Shown here one piece after another: positions 33,174 to 41,323 of a stretch of 64,000 bases of DNA (within the stretch, counting starts at the first letter, position 1; every line of letters starts with the position of its first letter). Where the stretch lies: assembly GCA_963921305.4 (NCBI GenBank), contig CAWUEX030000002.1, positions 1,922,001-1,986,000 of the forward strand. The letters are read 5' to 3'. Source of the DNA: CAWUEX02 sp963921305. Lineage in GTDB: Bacteria > Pseudomonadota > Alphaproteobacteria > Rhodospirillales > Rhodospirillaceae. The notes under the pieces are model-generated. The model made no database searches, had not been told where the DNA came from, and saw nothing but the letters and a program-made list of their open reading frames with translations. A program made the position numbers and the translations under genes.

Positions 33174-34130
33174 CTACGCAGTAACCGGCGAGTGACCAGG
33201 TTCCAGATCAAGCCAGCCTAAGGCGCCAATCTTAGTGCCAAGCGTATTTCGCTGATCTTTCGTCAGGCGGGGGAGCGGGTCACGCTCCCAAGCTGGCATC
33301 AGGCCAAGAATATCCAAGGTTTCCTTGAGCGCTACGTGCCATCCGAGTGAAACAGCGAGGTCGAAGTAGGGTTCCTCATATGTGCGCATGATATGGTGCG
33401 CGCGGTCCATGTCGTTGGCAATCGTGGCATCGTAGAAGGCCAATGCCACGCGCGGGAAGAAGCTGCCAATTCCAACTAAATAGGCTCGCCCACCAGCGTG
33501 GTAGTCGCGCATGAACAGTCTCATGCTGCCGGCGCCGATGATTGCCATGGAGTCTTCGAGGCGCCTATGAATCTGATAGGCGTAGCCCGCGTCCATGCAT
33601 TCTTCTTTCATACCGTATAGGTTGGGTATTTCGGACAAACGGCTCAGTAGGTCAATCGGATACTGTTGAGTGCCACCGTATCCGCTGCGCATCGGCATCT
33701 CGTGGATCATGACGCCGATATCGACAGAATCTGTGAGCGTCTTAAAGAATGTATAGATGGGTTCATCGCCGTAGTAGCGTTCCGGAAAGAACGCGATGTA
33801 GGCATCGGCGTTTTGTTGAGCGGCGTGCTTTGCGAATCTAATGTTTGTTTCCGTATGCCCCGTCATGGGGCCTGCTAAGATGACGAGACAGCGTCCCGCC
33901 GCCGCGCGCGCGACAGTTTCATTGACCGCAAGTATCTCTTCTTCACTTAAGAGGTTGAATCGGCTTGTACCAACCGTCGTCATTACTGCCGGGATTCCAG
34001 CCGACGCAAGGAAATCGACATAGCGTGACAAAGCGTCGTGGTCGACGGTAGAGCCATCTTCAGAAAATGGTGTCAGTAGCGGACACACCGGTCCTTTTAA
34101 CCTCTCGCGGAACTCATCTTTCTTCGTCAT
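33174..34130 (-). CDS. DapA/NanA-family aldolase (dihydrodipicolinate synthase-like)
   Basis: A 318-residue TIM barrel. 'VCPLLTPFSEDGSTVDHDAL' is the family start and 'LYGMKEECMDAG' carries the Schiff-base Lys. The usual Tyr of the Y-N/I-x-P motif is missing: 'MIHEMPMRSG' stands there. The GTTGE loop is 'TVGTSRFN'. In this operon, between an aminotransferase and a CMP-sugar synthetase, an aldolase on a pyruvate-bearing sugar acid is likelier than lysine synthesis. The direction (making or breaking a C-C bond) is unknown. Confidence 0.85.
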   Translation of the reverse strand: MTKKDEFRERLKGPVCPLLTPFSEDGSTVDHDALSRYVDFLASAGIPAVMTTVGTSRFNLLSEEEILAVNETVARAAAGRCLVILAGPMTGHTETNIRFAKHAAQQNADAYIAFFPERYYGDEPIYTFFKTLTDSVDIGVMIHEMPMRSGYGGTQQYPIDLLSRLSEIPNLYGMKEECMDAGYAYQIHRRLEDSMAIIGAGSMRLFMRDYHAGGRAYLVGIGSFFPRVALAFYDATIANDMDRAHHIMRTYEEPYFDLAVSLGWHVALKETLDILGLMPAWERDPLPRLTKDQRNTLGTKIGALGWLDLEPGHSPVTA

Positions 34131-34172
34131 TGAGGTTTTTTCTCCATGATTCTATCGCGCGGTGCCCAGGGT

Positions 34173-35681
34173 CTACGCGCCTGCCGCCGCTACCGCCTGC
34201 GAAGTATTGACCACCGATAGTAGGGCATCGCAAACGACGTCGACGTCCTCTTCAGACATGTCGTTTGAGGTTGGCAAGCTAAGGCCACGTGAAGCGACAT
34301 CGTCGGTGACCGGTGTGGGCAGGGAGCGGTATGAATTAAAGGCCGGTTGATTGGCTAAGGGGTGAAACACGTTTCGGGTCTCTATGCCGCGCTCAGACAA
34401 GCGGGCCACTAGGGCTGCCATGTCCAGACCGATATCTCGTGTATCCAGCAAAATCGTATAGAGCCAGCAAATCGGGTCGGCCCAGTCGGCGTGTGGCGGC
34501 AGGCGCAGGCCCGAGATGCCGGAAAGATGTCTGCGATATCGGTCCGCAAGTGCTCCCCGCCTTTCGAGAAAACGATCAATCTGCTCGATCTGCGCCAAGC
34601 CAATCGCCGCTTGCATGTTGGTCATGCGATAGTTGTAACCGGTCACCGTGTGCCAATAGCGCTTCTCTTTCGACATGCCATGATCGCGATACACACCAAT
34701 GCGTTCGAATACCTCGTTGTCGCGGCACCAGATCATCCCACCTTCGCCGGTCGTGATCACCTTATTTGCAAAGAAACTGAAGCAGGCAACGTCTCCAAAT
34801 GTTCCGGTTTTCCGGCCCTTGTATGTCGCGCCAAGTGACTCAGCACAATCTTCGATAATTCTCAGGTCATGAGACACCGCGATCTCGATTAAACGATCCA
34901 TGTCGCATGGATGGCCATATAGGTGCACAGGAATAACGGCTTTGGTGTTTTTCGTTACGGCCTTGGCGACCTCGTCCGGGTTTATGGTCCAGGTCTCTTG
35001 GTCAACATCAACGAATACAGGTGCTGCGCCGGCATGAACAACAGCATTGGCGGTGGCGCCAAAGGTGAGGTTGGGGACGATCACCTCATCGCCGGGACCA
35101 ATTTCCAAACCAAGAAGGGCCAAGTGGAGGGCAGTGGTGCCTGACGATGTGCACCGCGCCAATCCATCTCCCATATAATCCGTAAAGGCTGTCTCGAACT
35201 TGGAGATATAAGACCCCTGTGACGACACCCACCCACTGCTGAGGCAATCGGTCACGTATCGCATTTCATTGCCGGCGAGAGACGGTTGAACCAACGGCAT
35301 CCGCCAAAGCTCTGCCCATGCCAACAAGTCGGTAGGCTTGCCATTGCGGTCGACGATCGGCAGATGGCGGATGGTTGCCGACATGCGCGCCAGATTTACA
35401 GTTCGATCATCGTCGGCATGGCCAACGGTAAAATCGGTCTGGGCGAATTCCTGGGCCGTATCATTGAGACTCGTGCCACTCAGGATGGCCCGCCTCAAGT
35501 CCCCATCGGTGGCAATGCTGGTGAGACGCTGAGTGGTATCGACAAACAACACGATTCCACCAACACCCGAGTTCAAGCGTTCCATCGCGTCGCGCAGCGT
35601 CGCGGTATCAGGCAATATATTGCGACTGATATCCTTGGCCGTCATTTCGGAATCCGGTCCCGCATCCACTGCCCTGACCAT
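34173..35681 (-). CDS. CBS-domain / DegT-type aminotransferase fusion
   Basis: A 502-residue two-part protein. Residues 1-125 are a CBS pair ('TDGDLRRAILSG', 'RHLPIVDRNGKPTDLLAW'), of the sort that binds adenine nucleotides. Residues 128-500 are a DegT/DnrJ/EryC1 sugar aminotransferase: 'GWVSSQGSYISKFE', 'SSGTTALHLALL', 'PNLTFGATANAV', 'EDCAESLGATY' and the PLP Lys in 'FFANKVITTGEGG'. It should put an amino group on a keto-sugar. Fusing CBS to an aminotransferase suggests allosteric control; CBS pairs occur on other nonulosonate-pathway enzymes. The ATG at 35645 (residue 13) is an alternative start. Confidence 0.9.
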   Translation of the reverse strand: MVRAVDAGPDSEMTAKDISRNILPDTATLRDAMERLNSGVGGIVLFVDTTQRLTSIATDGDLRRAILSGTSLNDTAQEFAQTDFTVGHADDDRTVNLARMSATIRHLPIVDRNGKPTDLLAWAELWRMPLVQPSLAGNEMRYVTDCLSSGWVSSQGSYISKFETAFTDYMGDGLARCTSSGTTALHLALLGLEIGPGDEVIVPNLTFGATANAVVHAGAAPVFVDVDQETWTINPDEVAKAVTKNTKAVIPVHLYGHPCDMDRLIEIAVSHDLRIIEDCAESLGATYKGRKTGTFGDVACFSFFANKVITTGEGGMIWCRDNEVFERIGVYRDHGMSKEKRYWHTVTGYNYRMTNMQAAIGLAQIEQIDRFLERRGALADRYRRHLSGISGLRLPPHADWADPICWLYTILLDTRDIGLDMAALVARLSERGIETRNVFHPLANQPAFNSYRSLPTPVTDDVASRGLSLPTSNDMSEEDVDVVCDALLSVVNTSQAVAAAGA

Positions 35682-35804
35682 CAGTTAGAGTGTGTGCCAG
35701 GGCCTACTCACCCAGACGCTAGACTAGCTTACGGGGTATTGACGCAATGTTAACGATGTAACGTGGGGTTTTGGTTGAAGTGCGCGTCTTTATCTCTAAT
35801 AAAA

Positions 35805-36920
35805 TCAATCAATTAGCCGCTCATACAAAGCAGCGTTCTCGGCTTTGAACTTGCTGACCCAGGCCTGCCGTTGGGTGGGCGACGGCGACCAGCCCGAGCC
35901 ATCGACGACGCCCCGAATCTCTTCAGCGGCTTGTCTGGGGTCCGCCGAGAGCTTCATCAACACGTCATCAGGAATCTCGCCCGAGAACGCGGCGTCCGCA
36001 CGCACAACGGCGCTGGCCCGGGCGGTCAGGATGCTTTTGATGAGGGCGCCTTCACACGGAGCTGACCAAAGCGACGGGATGAGTGTGAGCTTCGCTCCTT
36101 TGATGGCGTCAAATAGCCCCTCATTCCATCGCATGGTCTCAATAGTGATGTTTGGCGAGGCGGTGAAATTTGCCTCGCCACGGTCCAGCGGAATAAGAAA
36201 CGTGATGTCTGGTAAGGCTGCGGCGACGGACATCGTCCATCCTAGTCCTTTGGCTAAGTCTCGGCTGCCATGGTAAACCACGTCATATTGCCCTGCCTCG
36301 GTGGTGACGACACCTTCACGCTCGAAAGTGTCAAAGTGTTCATTCCAATCTTCGCACCACAAGCCGACAAGCTTGATATCGGCGCCTTCACCAAAATGCT
36401 TATGGGCGAGATCAGCTTGGGTCTGAGTTTGCGCGAAATATGCTAACGCGCCGGCATTGTTAAACTCCATGAGGTGCTGAGCGAAGGTATGCGACTCGCG
36501 CGATACTTTCGGCCAAGGTTGGCAACTCATTTCATCGGCGCGGACATGCATCCCCGGGCCTACACACCTGAGGCATGTCGTTACTTCAGTGTTGATGTGA
36601 TTGTAGCTGCGACGGCAAAAGAAAAAGTTATCCAGCAAATAGATATGGGTCTTGCGGCCTGATTCGTGCCGTCTTGCAATAAGGTCCAACGTCTGCTCGA
36701 CCCCGATCATTTGTGGGTGAAAAAGAATGCACTTGGGAGTCTCGACCAGCAGGGCTAACTGGTCTTTGGACAGATCTTCGCCGTCTGGACTGTATAAAAT
36801 TGTGCCGTCGTATCTATTGGAGCTGAGGGTCCTGTTTTCGAGGTGGCGCATCAGTTGCCCGGTGCCGCCAAGGTGGCTCGACGGAATGCCGGACAAAAGT
36901 ATCCAATCCCAAACGCTCAC
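35805..36920 (-). CDS. glycosyltransferase-like protein with a Cys cluster
   Basis: A 371-residue protein with a GT-B-like outline. The N-terminal 'LLSGIPSSHLGGTGQLMRHL' has the Gly-rich start of GT4-type enzymes and the C-terminal 'LIPSLWSAPCEGALIKSI' has the P-S-x-W-x-E-P-type donor-binding step. A middle segment 'NFFFCRRSYNH', 'TCLRCVGPG' and 'EMSCQPWP' holds four Cys that could bind zinc or form a redox site. Start is GTG 36920, overlapping the epimerase stop as GTGA. Donor and acceptor unknown. Confidence 0.7.
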   Translation of the reverse strand: MSVWDWILLSGIPSSHLGGTGQLMRHLENRTLSSNRYDGTILYSPDGEDLSKDQLALLVETPKCILFHPQMIGVEQTLDLIARRHESGRKTHIYLLDNFFFCRRSYNHINTEVTTCLRCVGPGMHVRADEMSCQPWPKVSRESHTFAQHLMEFNNAGALAYFAQTQTQADLAHKHFGEGADIKLVGLWCEDWNEHFDTFEREGVVTTEAGQYDVVYHGSRDLAKGLGWTMSVAAALPDITFLIPLDRGEANFTASPNITIETMRWNEGLFDAIKGAKLTLIPSLWSAPCEGALIKSILTARASAVVRADAAFSGEIPDDVLMKLSADPRQAAEEIRGVVDGSGWSPSPTQRQAWVSKFKAENAALYERLID

Positions 36921-37879
36921 GGTTGACTTGCCGCGATGGTCGCAGAAACCGCGTCATCAAAAGGAGTTTGCGTCAGCGGGCCGATAGCGTCCTGAAGTCG
37001 GCTATTATCGGCGGTGCCATTTGGTGGCTCTCGTTGGGGCATATTTCGAGCGCCAAACTCAAATGTTGAAGACCCATTGACTTTGTTTGCCACGTCTAAT
37101 GCAAACTCTTTCACACTACACCGGCGGCCGCCGGCCACGTTGTACACCCCATGATCGAGTTTAGAGTCAGAAAGCGCGAGAGCGCATATCCAGCGCGCGG
37201 CATCAGCAACATACGTAAAATCTTTTACTTGCGTCCCCGAAGTCAACTTGAGTGGTTTTTTTGCCCGGCTCGCTGCGATGACCTGAGAAGTAAGGCGGTG
37301 GGGCGGTTCCCCGGGTCCCCACATATGAAAGGCCCGTGCGACCACTGTCTCCATCGATCCGCAAAGGCGCATGTCCTGCAACAACAAAGACGCTGCGGCT
37401 TTCGTCGCGGCATATGGACTGTCCGGTCTCAATGCCACATGTTCACTTAGCGTCTTATCGTGCTGACCATACTCCGAGTAACTTCCGATCTGAACAAACC
37501 TACGAACGTCACCAGCTGCGGATGCAGAAATCAGATGATAGGCGCCGGTCAGGTTGACCGCCTCACTTCTCCTGAATGCACGTTCTTCAGGCCGCACTCC
37601 ATAAGATGTGGCGTTAATGATGTGGCTTGGCGCTGCCTCTGTTATTGCACCGCGGACAGCTTTGGCATCCGTAATGTCTGCTACTACGACCTCTATGTTC
37701 GCCTGTGTGCCAAAGCTCTTGGGTGGATACGGCTTGCGAATTAGGGCGATGGCTGAAACGTCTGGCAGCTGCGCTAACGTTGTCATCAAATGGGTTCCAA
37801 GAAATCCCGACGCACCGCACACTAGAACGCGAGCTCGCCCCACTCTATCACCAGACCTTCCAGGCAGCCTTGCCGTCAT
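36917..37879 (-). CDS. NAD-dependent epimerase/reductase (deoxysugar type)
   Basis: A 320-residue extended SDR. 'VLVCGASGFLGTHL' binds NAD(P), 'IGSYSEYG' gives the Ser, and 'YAATK' is the catalytic Tyr-x-x-x-Lys. Together with the CDP-glucose genes upstream, it probably reduces or epimerises CDP-4-keto-6-deoxyglucose. The first 12 residues overlap the rfbF gene by 32 bases; GTG 37843 (residue 13) is a possible tighter start. Confidence 0.85.
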   Translation of the reverse strand: MTARLPGRSGDRVGRARVLVCGASGFLGTHLMTTLAQLPDVSAIALIRKPYPPKSFGTQANIEVVVADITDAKAVRGAITEAAPSHIINATSYGVRPEERAFRRSEAVNLTGAYHLISASAAGDVRRFVQIGSYSEYGQHDKTLSEHVALRPDSPYAATKAAASLLLQDMRLCGSMETVVARAFHMWGPGEPPHRLTSQVIAASRAKKPLKLTSGTQVKDFTYVADAARWICALALSDSKLDHGVYNVAGGRRCSVKEFALDVANKVNGSSTFEFGARNMPQREPPNGTADNSRLQDAIGPLTQTPFDDAVSATIAASQP

Positions 37880-38612
37880 TCCACATCTGATCGAGCGCTA
37901 ATTTGTCACGTAGCGTATCCATGGGCTGCCAGAATCCTGTATGGCGATAAACTGTCAGCTGGTTTTCTTGCGCCAACCGTTCCAGAGGCTCGCGCTCCCA
38001 ACTCGTCATGTCTCCATCGATGAAGTCCACCACTCTGGGTGACAAAACGAAGAAGCCGCCATTGATCCAGCTGCCGTCGCTTGGCTTTTCCTTGAATCCT
38101 ACGACGTTTTCGTCCGCCAAATCCAACACGCCGAAACGGCCCGGCATCTGCACTGCAGTGACAAGAGCCAGTTTTTCGGATGCTTCAAATCGTTTCAGAG
38201 TTTCGGCTATGTCGATATCGCCGACACCGTCGCCATAGGTGAAGCAGAAGGGCTCTTCGCCAAGATATTTCATGATGCGTTTGAGGCGTCCACCGGTCAG
38301 AGTCTCCTCGCCCGTGTCTACCAAAGTTATGCGCCAGGGTTCCGCTTGGTTTTGATGCACTTCGATATTGTTGGCTGCAAGGTCGATGGTGACATCTGAC
38401 ATGTGGAGCAGATAGTTGGCGAAGTACTCCTTAATCATATACCCCTTGTAGCCAAGGCTTATCACGAACTCAGTGATTCCATGGTGGGCGTAGATTTTCA
38501 TGATGTGCCAAAGGATCGGCATTCCGCCGATTTCGACCATCGGTTTGGGCCTGGACTCCGTTTCTTCGCGGAGGCGCGTGCCTTTTCCGCCGGCTAAAAT
38601 GACCGCTTTCAT
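37848..38612 (-). CDS. rfbF: glucose-1-phosphate cytidylyltransferase
   Basis: A 254-residue enzyme making CDP-glucose from CTP and glucose-1-phosphate. The signature 'LAGGKGTRLREETESRPKPM' is followed by 'MPILWHIMKIYAHHGI', and 'GDGVGDIDI', 'GRFGVLDL', 'GGFFVLSPRVVDFIDGD' and 'QPMDTLRDK' are diagnostic of RfbF. Length matches the family. It lies 168 bases after the rfbG gene and opens a run of overlapping genes. Confidence 0.96.
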   Translation of the reverse strand: MKAVILAGGKGTRLREETESRPKPMVEIGGMPILWHIMKIYAHHGITEFVISLGYKGYMIKEYFANYLLHMSDVTIDLAANNIEVHQNQAEPWRITLVDTGEETLTGGRLKRIMKYLGEEPFCFTYGDGVGDIDIAETLKRFEASEKLALVTAVQMPGRFGVLDLADENVVGFKEKPSDGSWINGGFFVLSPRVVDFIDGDMTSWEREPLERLAQENQLTVYRHTGFWQPMDTLRDKLALDQMWNDGKAAWKVW

Positions 38613-38779
38613 AACTCTCGATCCCTCTGGCGCCCTCTAATCCGCCGCGTCCGGCTGTCTGCTCTATCCAAAGGCCTCGGGCACGTCCTCGAGATTTCCT
38701 TCGATGCGGCGCGGATCAGTTTTCCCCAGTTGGAACCATAGATGAGACCAGTGAACAAATCCCTAACCCGTTGCAAAGG

Positions 38780-39877
38780 CTAGGAAAAGCTGTAGTGGGC
38801 TGCGATGTTCGCGGCGGCCAAGCCGCACATATCATCGCCGCGCTGGTCAGCGAGGTACCAATCCACCGTCTGTTGAATTACCGTTTCCAAGGATATGCGC
38901 GGCTTCCATGCCAGTTGGGTTTGCGCCTTGTCGCTGTTCACTTGCAGTGTCTTCGCTTCATAGGGTGCATCTGTATTCTCGGTATTAACCCACGATGCAG
39001 AAGGCAAACCGCCGCCTTCGTTCCATCTCGTGACGAGTAGGTCGGCAATTTCGCGCACGGGTCGCCCCGTATGTGTTTGGTCCGCATCCGGTCCGAAGTT
39101 CCATGCATCGCGCCAAACCCTCTCACCGGTTGCGAGGCGCTCTGCGAGAAGGATGTATCCCGCCAAGGGGTCGATTACATGCTGCCACGGGCGCGTCGAA
39201 TTGGGGTTGCGCACGATTAGGGGAGTGCCTGCCTCAAATGCCCGAATTGCGTCGGGAATAAGACGGTCTTCGGCCCAATCGCCCCCGCCGATGACGTTTC
39301 CAGCGCGAACAGTTGCGACGCCGAGTGAAGGGTTCTCTCCCAACGACGTCCGAAATGCCTGAACGACGAACTCTCCTGCCGCCTTGCTCACCCCATAGGG
39401 TTCGACGCCGCCAAGAGAATCTGATTCAATAAATGCATGCGAGTTATCGCGATTTTCATAAACCTTGTCAGATGTGGCGACGATAAGAGATGACGTTGTA
39501 CCGGTTGTGGCAACGGCATCCAAAACGTTTGCAAGCCCAGTGAGGTTGGTCGAGTACGTTTCCGCGGGGTCTGCATGGGCACGTCTAACCAACGCTTGTG
39601 CCGCGAGATGAAATACGATTTCTGGTTTGGCATCGGCGATCATTCGATCGACAATGGATTGATCGCGAATGTCACCAAGGACACTCGTTATTCTCGTGTC
39701 TAAGCCGGTTCGGACAAATATGCAGCGCTCATTTTCTGGCGGGAGCGCCAAGCCGTATACGTCCGCTCCCATTTCCGACAGCCAAAATGCCAGCCAGGAC
39801 CCTTTAAAGCCCGTATGGCCGGTCACCAGCACGCGTTTACCACGCCAGAAATCTGGGGAGGGTTCAGCTGAGGACAT
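38780..39877 (-). CDS. rfbG: CDP-glucose 4,6-dehydratase
   Basis: A 365-residue SDR enzyme converting CDP-glucose to CDP-4-keto-6-deoxyglucose. The start 'FWRGKRVLVTGHTGFKGSW' is the RfbG hallmark; 'HLAAQALVRRAHADP', 'EPYGVSKAAGE' (Tyr-x-x-x-Lys) and 'NVIGGGDWAEDRLIPD' follow. First gene of the minus-strand sugar operon and divergent from the dehydratase gene, so the 152-base gap between them should hold the operon promoter. No RfbH-type 3-dehydrase gene was found, so 3-deoxygenation is not indicated. Confidence 0.96.
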   Translation of the reverse strand: MSSAEPSPDFWRGKRVLVTGHTGFKGSWLAFWLSEMGADVYGLALPPENERCIFVRTGLDTRITSVLGDIRDQSIVDRMIADAKPEIVFHLAAQALVRRAHADPAETYSTNLTGLANVLDAVATTGTTSSLIVATSDKVYENRDNSHAFIESDSLGGVEPYGVSKAAGEFVVQAFRTSLGENPSLGVATVRAGNVIGGGDWAEDRLIPDAIRAFEAGTPLIVRNPNSTRPWQHVIDPLAGYILLAERLATGERVWRDAWNFGPDADQTHTGRPVREIADLLVTRWNEGGGLPSASWVNTENTDAPYEAKTLQVNSDKAQTQLAWKPRISLETVIQQTVDWYLADQRGDDMCGLAAANIAAHYSFS

Positions 39878-40015
39878 GCAGGATTCTATTCACAGTCATA
39901 TTTTATCATGTGCCGGTGCCCGACGGACCGCCGGTTACCGGGGACACTATACTCTATGATACCGCTTAACCTGATACAGGGGGGGATATCCGTTGCAAAC
40001 TATGCCGCAAAACTT

Positions 40016-40024
40016 GGGGGGGAG
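40016..40024 (+). promoter_or_regulatory. strong ribosome-binding site deciding a TTG start
   Basis: A run of seven G followed by AG ends five bases before the TTG at 40030. No ATG or GTG is better placed, so this supports the TTG as the start of the PLP-dependent dehydratase gene. Confidence 0.6.
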
Positions 40025-40029
40025 CTGAG

Positions 40030-41025
40030 TTGAGGCGGCTGGAGGCGCCGACTTTCGCTGATATTGAGGGTGCTGCCCGCACGCTCCATAGGCATGCGAT
40101 CCGAACGCCACTTATTGAAAGTCATGACCTGAACGAACGTCTCGGTCGTTCGGTGGTCCTGAAACTCGAGAATCTCCAGAACACCGGATCGTTCAAATTT
40201 CGTGGTGCTTTCAACCGCCTATCCAACATACCTCCGCAGGACCGCGCCGCCGGCGTTGTGGCTTATTCCTCCGGCAACCACGCTCAAGGCGTCGCCTATG
40301 CCGCCAAGCTGCTGAACATGGCCGCCACGATTGTCATACCGAGCGACGCTCCGGAGTCCAAACGCACCAACACCGTCAGATACGGTGCGGAAGTGGTTCT
40401 ATATGATCGGGACACGGAAAGCCGCGAGGCCATTGCTCAGCGTATCGCGCGGGAAACAGGAGCAACCTTGATCGCGCCCTATGAAGATCCGTGGGTCATT
40501 GCCGGGCAGGGCACGGTCGGGCTCGAAGTCGCGAATCAAGTGCGCGCAATGGAGATGTCCTTGGATGCTGTGCTTGTGTGCTGTGGGGGAGGGGGATTAA
40601 CGGCAGGGTGCGCATTGGCGTTATCTGAAAAATCGCCGGGCACACAAATCTATACAGTAGAGCCTGAGAACTTTGACGACACTGCACGCTCTCTCGCCGC
40701 TGGTTATCGATGCACGAACGAGCGCAAGGCGAAATCGATATGCGACGCATTGCTTGCCCCAACGCCTGGCGAGCTTACGTTTTCAATAAATCGCCGGCTG
40801 GTTACCAGCGGATACGTTGTGTCTGATGAGGAGGTTAAACGCGCTATATCCTATGCATTTCAACGGCTTAAGGTCGTGTTGGAGCCTGGAGGGGCAGTGG
40901 CCCTCGCGGCTGCGCTTGTTGGTAAATTACCGGAAACTGCGCAGACAATCGGCCTGATATGTTCGGGCGGTAACGTAGAGCCGGCGCTAGTTCATAAATG
41001 CGTCAAGGAATTTCCTGAGCCGTGA
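40030..41025 (+). CDS. threonine/serine dehydratase or racemase-like PLP enzyme
   Basis: A 331-residue fold-type II PLP enzyme. The cofactor Lys is in 'NTGSFKFRGAF', the substrate loop is 'SSGNHAQGVAYAA', the Gly-rich phosphate cup is 'CCGGGGLTAG', and a final Ser binds the pyridine nitrogen ('LICSGGNVE'). The single-domain length fits catabolic threonine dehydratase or serine racemase; no C-terminal ACT regulatory domain is present. It is divergent from rfbG and not obviously part of the sugar pathway. Confidence 0.9.
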   Translation: MRRLEAPTFADIEGAARTLHRHAIRTPLIESHDLNERLGRSVVLKLENLQNTGSFKFRGAFNRLSNIPPQDRAAGVVAYSSGNHAQGVAYAAKLLNMAATIVIPSDAPESKRTNTVRYGAEVVLYDRDTESREAIAQRIARETGATLIAPYEDPWVIAGQGTVGLEVANQVRAMEMSLDAVLVCCGGGGLTAGCALALSEKSPGTQIYTVEPENFDDTARSLAAGYRCTNERKAKSICDALLAPTPGELTFSINRRLVTSGYVVSDEEVKRAISYAFQRLKVVLEPGGAVALAAALVGKLPETAQTIGLICSGGNVEPALVHKCVKEFPEP

Positions 41026-41131
41026 CCCCTCGTGTGCACACATGTATGGGCCTGCTCCTACCTTCCTGTTTCTGAGGCGGCGATCTGTCATATGCTCAAG
41101 ATCACGGTTTGGTCTTCGAAGACTGCGAGAA

Positions 41132-41311
41132 TTGTTCCGAGATGATTTTGTTGCCGCTGAAACAGTCATGCTCTGGTCGCCCGGCTCTGACGTGGAGCGC
41201 GAGAATGTCCCGCGTCTATTCAGGCAGCCCGTTGCGATGAGCCGCTATGAAGTCACTCGGGCTGAGTTCGGCAGGCCGGCACCTAGCGTTGCAGGCTACG
41301 CCGTTCCCTGA
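41132..41311 (+). pseudogene. fragment of a formylglycine-generating-enzyme (FGE-sulfatase) gene
   Basis: A short frame reads 'LFRDDFVAAETVMLWSPGSD' and, further on, 'QPVAMSRYEVTRAEF', matching the N-terminal start (FRDC..pEMvvvPaGsF.MGS) and the RYEVT motif of FGE/SUMF1-type domains. It then hits a stop after about 60 residues, where a full domain would run for 200 or more. No ribosome-binding site or full-length frame was seen, so it looks like a decayed remnant. The rest of this roughly 300-base gap between the dehydratase and the DoxX-like gene has no other gene I can support. Confidence 0.5.
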
Positions 41312-41323
41312 CCAACGGCAAAC

